A stretch of 6,018 nt of DNA, from contig WFPN01000137.1 of the NCBI GenBank assembly GCA_015487535.1, positions 1-6,018 on the forward strand, in the 5' to 3' direction. Below, piece after piece: positions 4,912-6,018 of this stretch. Source of the stretch: Aquificaceae bacterium (GTDB taxonomy: Bacteria; Aquificota; Aquificia; Aquificales; Aquificaceae). The notes beneath the pieces were generated by a model that was not told where the DNA came from, made no database searches, and worked only from the letters and a program-made list of their open reading frames with translations. The position numbers and the translations under genes are program-made. Position 1 is the first letter of the stretch. Each line of letters starts with the position of its first letter.

Positions 4912-6018
4912 TCAGCCAACGAGATACATGGTCTCGGCCTCTGTTCCCCTGCCGTCTTCCAGGATCATGTCCCTGTAGGACTTGCCGGGAGGAACCATAG
5001 GAAGGACGTTCTCCTCCCTGTCAACCACGAAGTCCAGTATCACCGGCCTGTCATCTATTTTCATAGCCTCCTCGAGTACCTCCCTGACCTCCTTGGGCTT
5101 CTCTGCACGAAAGCCCACCGCTCCCATAGACTCCGCGAGCTTGACGAAGTCCGGCTGGAGGCTGAGATCAACTTCGGAATACCTCTTGTCGTAGAAAAGC
5201 TCCTGCCACTGGCGAACCATACCGAGGTAGGCGTTGTTTATTATCGCCACCTTGACGGGGACCTTGTACTGGACCGCGGTGATTATCTCCTGCATAGTCA
5301 TTATGAAGGAACCGTCCCCGTCCACGACGAAGACCTCCTTTTCGGGCCTCCCTATCTTTGCCCCTATCCCCGCTGGGAGTCCGAAGCCCATAGTCCCGAG
5401 ACCGCCAGAGTTCAGGAATTGCCTCGGGTAGGAGAACTTGTAGAACATGGCGGCCCACATCTGGTGCTGACCAACTCCGGGAACTATTATCGCGTCCCCG
5501 TTCGTTACCTCGTAGATCTGCTCTATCACATACTGGGGCTTTATGACCTTCTTGGAGTTCTTGTAGGTCAAGGGGTGGAGCCTCTTCCACTTCTCTATCT
5601 GCTCGAGCCACTTCTCCCTCTCCTCAGGATAAAGTATCTTTGCTCCTTTCCTCTTTAGCTCGTTTATCAGCTTCCTCAGGACTATCTTCACGTCCCCAAC
5701 TATGGGAACATCCACGATTATGTTCTTGGATATGGAGGCTGGGTCTATGTCTATGTGGATTATCTTCGCATCGGGGGCGAACTCGTCTATCTTGCCAGTG
5801 ACCCTGTCGTCGAACCTTGCCCCCACCGCTATTAGGAGGTCGGAGTTATAAACCGCCATGTTGGCGTAGTAGGTTCCGTGCATTCCGAGCATCCTAAGCG
5901 AGAGGGGGTGGTTCTCGGGGAATGCCCCCTTGCCCTGTGTTGTGGTGGTCACGGGGATCTTCATCAGCTCCGCGAGCTCTACGAGCTCCTCCTGGGCCTC
6001 CGCGTTTACAGCTCCGCC
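4912..6018 (-). CDS. ilvB: Acetolactate synthase (AHAS) large catalytic subunit, N-terminal part beyond window edge
   Basis: This thiamin diphosphate enzyme condenses two pyruvates to acetolactate, or pyruvate with 2-ketobutyrate to acetohydroxybutyrate, at the entry to valine, leucine and isoleucine synthesis. The open frame runs through the right edge without a stop, giving 368 visible residues; the internal ATG at 5964 is not the real start, since [18 protein letters not shown] upstream is conserved IlvB sequence. About 200 N-terminal residues (Pyr domain with the catalytic Glu) are missing. Visible are the FAD/middle domain, including [11 protein letters not shown] (visible residues 66-76), and the ThDP domain with [23 protein letters not shown], and the Mg-ThDP motif GDGS (234-237)...NN (261-262). 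VRQWQELFY carries the conserved Trp near the active-site entrance. The adjacent ilvH makes biosynthetic AHAS far more likely than the catabolic AlsS type. No broken residues are seen. Confidence 0.97.
   Translation of the reverse strand, partial: GGAVNAEAQEELVELAELMKIPVTTTTQGKGAFPENHPLSLRMLGMHGTYYANMAVYNSDLLIAVGARFDDRVTGKIDEFAPDAKIIHIDIDPASISKNIIVDVPIVGDVKIVLRKLINELKRKGAKILYPEEREKWLEQIEKWKRLHPLTYKNSKKVIKPQYVIEQIYEVTNGDAIIVPGVGQHQMWAAMFYKFSYPRQFLNSGGLGTMGFGLPAGIGAKIGRPEKEVFVVDGDGSFIMTMQEIITAVQYKVPVKVAIINNAYLGMVRQWQELFYDKRYSEVDLSLQPDFVKLAESMGAVGFRAEKPKEVREVLEEAMKIDDRPVILDFVVDREENVLPMVPPGKSYRDMILEDGRGTEAETMYLVG

Noticed and set aside
5168..5611. Minus-strand open frame of 147 codons within ilvB in another frame
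   Set aside because: It overlaps the ThDP domain of IlvB in a different frame, and its composition (Arg, Asp, Gly rich) is typical of an out-of-frame reading.
4705..5658. Long plus-strand open frame (317 codons) opposite ilvH and ilvB
   Set aside because: It is antisense to two highly conserved genes and spans their junction. The product shows no domain and has low-complexity Leu/Pro/Tyr composition, so it is a shadow frame.
5962..5964. ATG as the true start of the catalytic acetolactate synthase subunit
   Set aside because: The frame stays open to the window edge and the 18 codons before it encode conserved IlvB sequence, so the gene is truncated by the window.

Overview
The window comes from a bacterial chromosome, most likely a thermophile. 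Gene density is very high: gaps run from 3 to 64 bases, and one pair of genes overlaps. Base composition is near or slightly above 50% GC. Isoleucine is often ATA and arginine often AGG, and the proteins are compact and rich in Lys, Glu, Ile and Val. This style, together with a bacterial archaemetzincin, fits deep-branching thermophiles such as Aquificota. A Desulfurobacteriaceae-like member would suit the GC level, but this assignment is inference from composition and gene content only.

Plus strand, left edge: the C-terminal part of lspA (lipoprotein signal peptidase II), then a complete archaemetzincin gene (zinc metalloprotease) 9 bases later. This pair runs convergently, tail to tail and with a 30-base overlap, into the minus-strand genes.

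Minus strand, read from right to left: ilvB (3' part of the acetolactate synthase catalytic subunit, cut by the window edge), ilvH (regulatory subunit), a 64-base gap, then four closely packed genes: a two-TM protein with HAMP-like repeats, a Roadblock/LC7 protein, a DUF4388 protein with a C-terminal winged-helix-like segment, and a Ras-like small GTPase of the CvnD/COG2229 type. A 12-TM major facilitator transporter resembling YajR follows and closes the run.

IlvB and IlvH form one enzyme that makes the first committed intermediate of valine/leucine/isoleucine synthesis. The four-gene block is the most interesting part. It resembles the 'conservons' of Streptomyces (CvnA membrane HAMP kinase-like protein, CvnB Roadblock, CvnC DUF742, CvnD GTPase). 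Here, however, the membrane component has HAMP-like helices but no kinase domain and almost no extracytoplasmic loop, and the CvnC position is taken by a DUF4388 protein. I read it as a membrane-linked GTPase switch of unknown output. A weak promoter candidate lies in the 64-base gap, so the block may be transcribed separately from ilvBH. I saw no tRNA, rRNA, CRISPR array or insertion sequence, and no non-coding stretch longer than 64 bases.
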